From NCBI GenBank assembly GCA_017523605.1, contig JAFWVZ010000119.1, positions 1-7,698 on the forward strand: 7,698 nt of DNA. The letters run 5' to 3'. Positions within the stretch are counted from its first letter, which is position 1. Each line of letters starts with the position of its first letter. A program made the translations under genes and the position numbers. Source of the DNA: Bacillota bacterium. GTDB taxonomy: Bacteria; Bacillota; Clostridia; Peptostreptococcales; Anaerovoracaceae. This document shows, one piece after another, positions 4,897-7,698 of this stretch. A model generated the notes under the pieces. The model ran no database searches. It saw only the letters and a list, made by a program, of their open reading frames with translations, and was not told the origin of the DNA.

Positions 4897-5907
4897 TCAG
4901 CCGTTCTTTAGAGAACGCGCAAGCTCTTCTTCCACGGCGGCCTTTGTCTTGGAAAGAGCCTCAGGAAGAGGAACTTCCAGAGTTGCTCCGGAAGCTTTTA
5001 CGTGGCCCCCGCCACCGAGCTTAACGGCAACGCGGTTTACATCTGCAGCGCCCTTGGATCTGAGCGAAAGCTTAATGCTTCCGTCTTCGTGCTCCTTTAG
5101 GAAGGCGCATACTTCTACACCTGCTATCTTGCGCAGAACGTCTATGCAGCTTCCGGTCATGTCGTAGGAAGCGCCCAGTTTCTTAAGCTGCTCCTGAGTA
5201 ACGTAGGATATTACTGCTTTTCCGTCCGCAAAGACCTCCATCCAGTCCACAATGGCAGCTTCCAGCTTTATCTGAGCCATGTCCAGCGTATCGTAGATGA
5301 GCGTTGCGAGCTTTTCGTGCTCTATGCCGTATTTGTATAGTTCTGCGGTAACAAGGTGGCATTCCGCCGTAGTATTGGAATACTTAAAGCATCCGGTGTC
5401 CGTTAGTATGGCAACGTAAAGATCTTCCGCGATCTCCTTGTTGATGGATACACCAAGCTCTAGTATAAGCTCGTAGACCAGAAGACCTGTTGCCGAAGCT
5501 TCCGGCTCTATTACGGAATGATCCGCAAAACTGCCTACCTGCATGTGATGGTCCACACAGACCTTGGTCCTGCAGGATTCGAACACCGCCAGACGCTTTT
5601 CTATCCTTCCGGAATCCCCGCAGTCCACAACAAGCGCAAGCTCCGGCTCGAAAGGCATGCTGCGCACGAAGAACGGATCGCCTTCGTGTCCGGAATGGTC
5701 GTGCATGAACTTAAGATACCCGGGGATGTCGTCCTCTATAAGGATGACGCAGCGCTTGCCGAGGCTTCTTAAGGCATGACAAAGAGCCAGCGCGGAACCT
5801 ATCGCGTCGCCGTCCATGTTGGTATGAGTCATGATCACGACTCTTTCGGCTTCCTTTATGCAGTTTACGATATCAGTCCACATATTCATCTGCTTCGGAG
5901 CCTGCAT
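4897..5907 (-). CDS. nrnA: Bifunctional oligoribonuclease / pAp phosphatase NrnA (DHH family)
   Basis: A manganese-dependent cytoplasmic enzyme that degrades 2-5-nt RNA to mononucleotides and removes the 3' phosphate of pAp from sulfate and cofactor metabolism. The DHH domain shows THTNMDGDAIGS (H28, D32, D34), VDCGD (D95), DHH (119-121) and TDTGCFKYSNTT (D170). The C-terminal DHHA1 domain shows GGGGHVKASGA (from 298), which binds the RNA end. All expected metal ligands are present. With 336 aa it is slightly long at the N-terminus. The start is uncertain: ATGs at 5907, 5889 and 5883 are in frame and none has a strong SD. The later two shorten the overlap with rbfA from 35 to 17 or 11 nt and leave an N-terminus closer to the family's, so I favour them slightly. 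It stands between rbfA and truB, its usual place in Bacillota. Confidence 0.93.
   Translation of the reverse strand: MQAPKQMNMWTDIVNCIKEAERVVIMTHTNMDGDAIGSALALCHALRSLGKRCVILIEDDIPGYLKFMHDHSGHEGDPFFVRSMPFEPELALVVDCGDSGRIEKRLAVFESCRTKVCVDHHMQVGSFADHSVIEPEASATGLLVYELILELGVSINKEIAEDLYVAILTDTGCFKYSNTTAECHLVTAELYKYGIEHEKLATLIYDTLDMAQIKLEAAIVDWMEVFADGKAVISYVTQEQLKKLGASYDMTGSCIDVLRKIAGVEVCAFLKEHEDGSIKLSLRSKGAADVNRVAVKLGGGGHVKASGATLEVPLPEALSKTKAAVEEELARSLKNG
4902..4917 (-). repeat. Hairpin just upstream of the truB start
   Basis: CGTTCT (4902-4907) and AGAACG (4912-4917) are perfect 6-bp arms around a 4-nt loop. It lies in the last codons of nrnA, 8 nt before the truB ATG, where an SD would normally be. 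In the mRNA it could hold the region closed until the ribosome finishes nrnA. Confidence 0.35.
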
Positions 5908-6295
5908 CCGGCTTCTGTTCTTCCGTTGCCTTTATCTCGTCCAGTATCCTGTCCATCTTAGCGCCGTATTCGTAGGACTCGTCGAACTTGAATATCAGCG
6001 CGGGCACGTGCCTTACCTTTACGGCCCTGTCCACAGCCGAGCGGATGTAGCCCTGGCTGCTCTCGAAGGCGCTCAGCACGTCTTTCTTATCCTCTTCCGA
6101 AAGAGACTTTCCGGAATACGAAAGACAGGTAATGTAAAGAGTAGCGTAGCTGCCGTCCCTTGTAACGTCTACTCCGCTTAAGCCTATCATGCCTTTGCCG
6201 AACCTCGGATCCTTAAGGTCTCCGCGGACCAGCATCTCGCTGACGGTCTTGCGTATCTCTTCACCGAGCCTCTCCGGCCTGTGACTTCTTCCCAT
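5873..6295 (-). CDS. rbfA: Ribosome-binding factor A
   Basis: A small KH-fold protein that binds the free 30S subunit and helps 16S rRNA 5'-end maturation and cold adaptation. At 140 aa it is slightly longer than the usual 115-130 because of an acidic tail (EEQKPDAGSEADEYVD). The N-terminus RSHRPERLGEEIRKTVSEML, DPRFGKGMIGLSGVDVTRDG, and PALIFKFDESYEYGAKMDRILDEI are the three family blocks, the last given in pieces: strand ALIFKFD, then the helix from AKMDRIL. The ATG overlaps the infB stop by one base (TAATG), a normal coupling in this operon; an AG-rich stretch in the end of infB may serve as SD. The 3' end overlaps the start of nrnA. Confidence 0.95.
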   Translation of the reverse strand: MGRSHRPERLGEEIRKTVSEMLVRGDLKDPRFGKGMIGLSGVDVTRDGSYATLYITCLSYSGKSLSEEDKKDVLSAFESSQGYIRSAVDRAVKVRHVPALIFKFDESYEYGAKMDRILDEIKATEEQKPDAGSEADEYVD

Positions 6296-7698
6296 TAATC
6301 TCTCTTGACCTCTTCCATCTTGAAGGCTTCGATTATGTCGCCTTCCTTAATGTCGTTGTATTTCTCGATTCCGATACCGCATTCGTAGCCCTGGGCGACT
6401 TCCTTAACGTCGTCCTTGAAGCGCTTAAGAGATCCGATCTCGCCTTCGTGGATGACTATGCCGTCGCGCACAAGACGCAGCTTGGCGCCTCTTACTACCT
6501 TGCCTTCCAGAACGTATCCGCCGGCAACTATGCCAACATTGGGCACCTTGAATGTGTTCCTGACTTCGATCTTGCCGAGAACGACTTCCTTGAATACCGG
6601 GTTGAGCATGCCCTTCATGGCGGCTTCGATATCGTCTATTACCTCGTATATTACGCGGTAAGTACGGATCTCGACGTCTTCCTGTTCTGCCTGTGCGGAG
6701 ACCGCGGAGCTGGGACGTACGTTGAAGCCTATGATTACGGCGTTGGACGTGCTTGCGAGCATTACGTCGCCTTCGGTTATGGTACCTACGCCGGAGTGGA
6801 TTATCCTTACGCGAACGTTCTCGTTCTGAAGCTTTTCGAGCGACTGCTCCAGAGCGCCCACGGAGCCCTGAACGTCTGCCTTGATTATAAGGTTAAGATC
6901 CTTTATCTCGCCTTCCTTAAGCTGTCCGAAGAGCTTCTCCAGACTCATTGCGGAGCTCTTTGCCATAACCTCGGCGCGGAGCTTCTCGCTTCTTCTGTAA
7001 GCGATCTCTCTGGCGGTCTTGTCGTCCTTTACCATGTAGAACTCGTCGCCTGCCTCCGGTACTTCCGTAAGACCGGTTATCTCTACAGCGGTAGCAGGTC
7101 CGGCTTTTCTGATGGACTCGCCCTTATCGTTTGTCATTACACGTACTCTGCCTGCGGCTGTTCCTGCAACGAGAGCGGCTCCTGCCTGGAGAGTTCCGTT
7201 CATTACGAGCAGCGATGCTACAGGTCCTCTGGCCTTATCCAGCCTTGCTTCGATAACGGTACCCATTGCAGGTCTGTCCGGGTTGGCCTTAAGTTCCAGA
7301 ACTTCTGCCTGAATAAGGATCATCTCAAGCAGCTCCTGGATGCCCATTCCGGTCTTAGCGGAGCAAGGAACGCATATTACGTCGCCGCCCCAGTCTTCTA
7401 CGATAAGTCCCTGGTCGGCCAGATCCTTCTTAACAAGATCCGGGTTAGCAGCCGGCTTGTCCATCTTGTTCATCGCAACGATGATCGGAACGTTGGCAGC
7501 CTTTGCGTGGCTTATGGACTCTATGGTCTGAGGCATTACGGAGTCGTCCGCGGCAACTACCAGAACGGCAATGTCCGTTATGTGAGCGCCTCTTGCACGC
7601 ATGGCGGTAAACGCTTCGTGACCCGGAGTATCCAGGAACACTATGCGCTGACCGTTGCAGACGACCTCGGAAGCACCGATGTGCTGGGTTATTCCGCC
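6295..7698 (-). CDS. infB: Translation initiation factor IF-2, N-terminus outside the window
   Basis: A GTPase that brings initiator fMet-tRNA to the 30S subunit and promotes 50S joining. 467 codons are visible and the frame is open to the window edge. The first visible residues, GGITQHIGA, are switch I (G2), so the P-loop and N-terminal domains lie outside. DTPGHEAF is G3, NKMD is G4 and SAKTG is G5. Domain II follows, then domain III (DLNLIIKADVQGSVGAL) and the fMet-tRNA-binding C-terminal domain (VRNTFKVPNVGIVAGGYV, then GIVIHEGEIGSLKRFKDDV). A GTG at 7641 (the Val in RIVFLDTPG) is an internal codon, not a start. The stop overlaps rbfA by one base. All motifs are intact. Confidence 0.98.
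   Translation of the reverse strand, partial: GGITQHIGASEVVCNGQRIVFLDTPGHEAFTAMRARGAHITDIAVLVVAADDSVMPQTIESISHAKAANVPIIVAMNKMDKPAANPDLVKKDLADQGLIVEDWGGDVICVPCSAKTGMGIQELLEMILIQAEVLELKANPDRPAMGTVIEARLDKARGPVASLLVMNGTLQAGAALVAGTAAGRVRVMTNDKGESIRKAGPATAVEITGLTEVPEAGDEFYMVKDDKTAREIAYRRSEKLRAEVMAKSSAMSLEKLFGQLKEGEIKDLNLIIKADVQGSVGALEQSLEKLQNENVRVRIIHSGVGTITEGDVMLASTSNAVIIGFNVRPSSAVSAQAEQEDVEIRTYRVIYEVIDDIEAAMKGMLNPVFKEVVLGKIEVRNTFKVPNVGIVAGGYVLEGKVVRGAKLRLVRDGIVIHEGEIGSLKRFKDDVKEVAQGYECGIGIEKYNDIKEGDIIEAFKMEEVKRD

Noticed and set aside
4204..4911. Long open frame (235 codons) on the plus strand opposite truB
   Set aside because: It lies fully antisense to a clear truB gene, has no recognisable domain, and results from the rarity of TTA, CTA and TCA codons in truB.
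7112..7531. Short plus-strand frames opposite infB
   Set aside because: Shadow frames of a highly conserved gene.
7639..7641. GTG as an infB start
   Set aside because: The frame continues upstream to the window edge with the conserved switch I sequence GGITQHIGA, so this GTG is an internal valine codon.

Overview
The window looks like a piece of a chromosome from a mid-GC member of the Bacillota, probably Clostridia-like. The main reason is the right half, which carries the 3' part of the nusA-infB operon in the order infB-rbfA-nrnA-truB-ribF, all on the minus strand. NrnA in place of Orn, the order of these genes, and clostridial-type regulator and transporter proteins next door fit this group. 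No genus can be named from the sequence alone.

Layout. Right part (3065-7698, minus strand): infB, cut by the window edge, then rbfA, nrnA, truB and ribF. They are packed with overlaps of 1, 35 (or 11-17 if a later nrnA start is used) and 4 nt and one gap of 3 nt, so they almost certainly share one mRNA. Together they cover translation initiation (IF2), 30S maturation (RbfA), breakdown of very short RNAs and of pAp (NrnA), tRNA U55 modification (TruB) and FMN/FAD synthesis (RibF). Middle (1833-3068, plus strand): an MFS transporter gene that converges on ribF, the two stop codons overlapping as CTAA. Left (1-1557, minus strand): a transcriptional regulator with an XRE helix-turn-helix and a zinc ribbon, followed 29 nt later by an exported PIG-L/LmbE-type deacetylase that starts with TTG and runs off the left edge.

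The 275-bp region between the regulator and the transporter (1558-1832) is the least ordinary part. It holds one promoter in each direction. Each has a 10-bp perfect palindrome of the form ACAnnnnTGT between, or close to, its core elements. The predicted 5' leader of the regulator mRNA can form four hairpins, the last one running into the Shine-Dalgarno sequence. This suggests that the regulator controls itself and the transporter, and that its leader RNA may add another layer of control. No mobile element, CRISPR array, rRNA or tRNA gene was seen.
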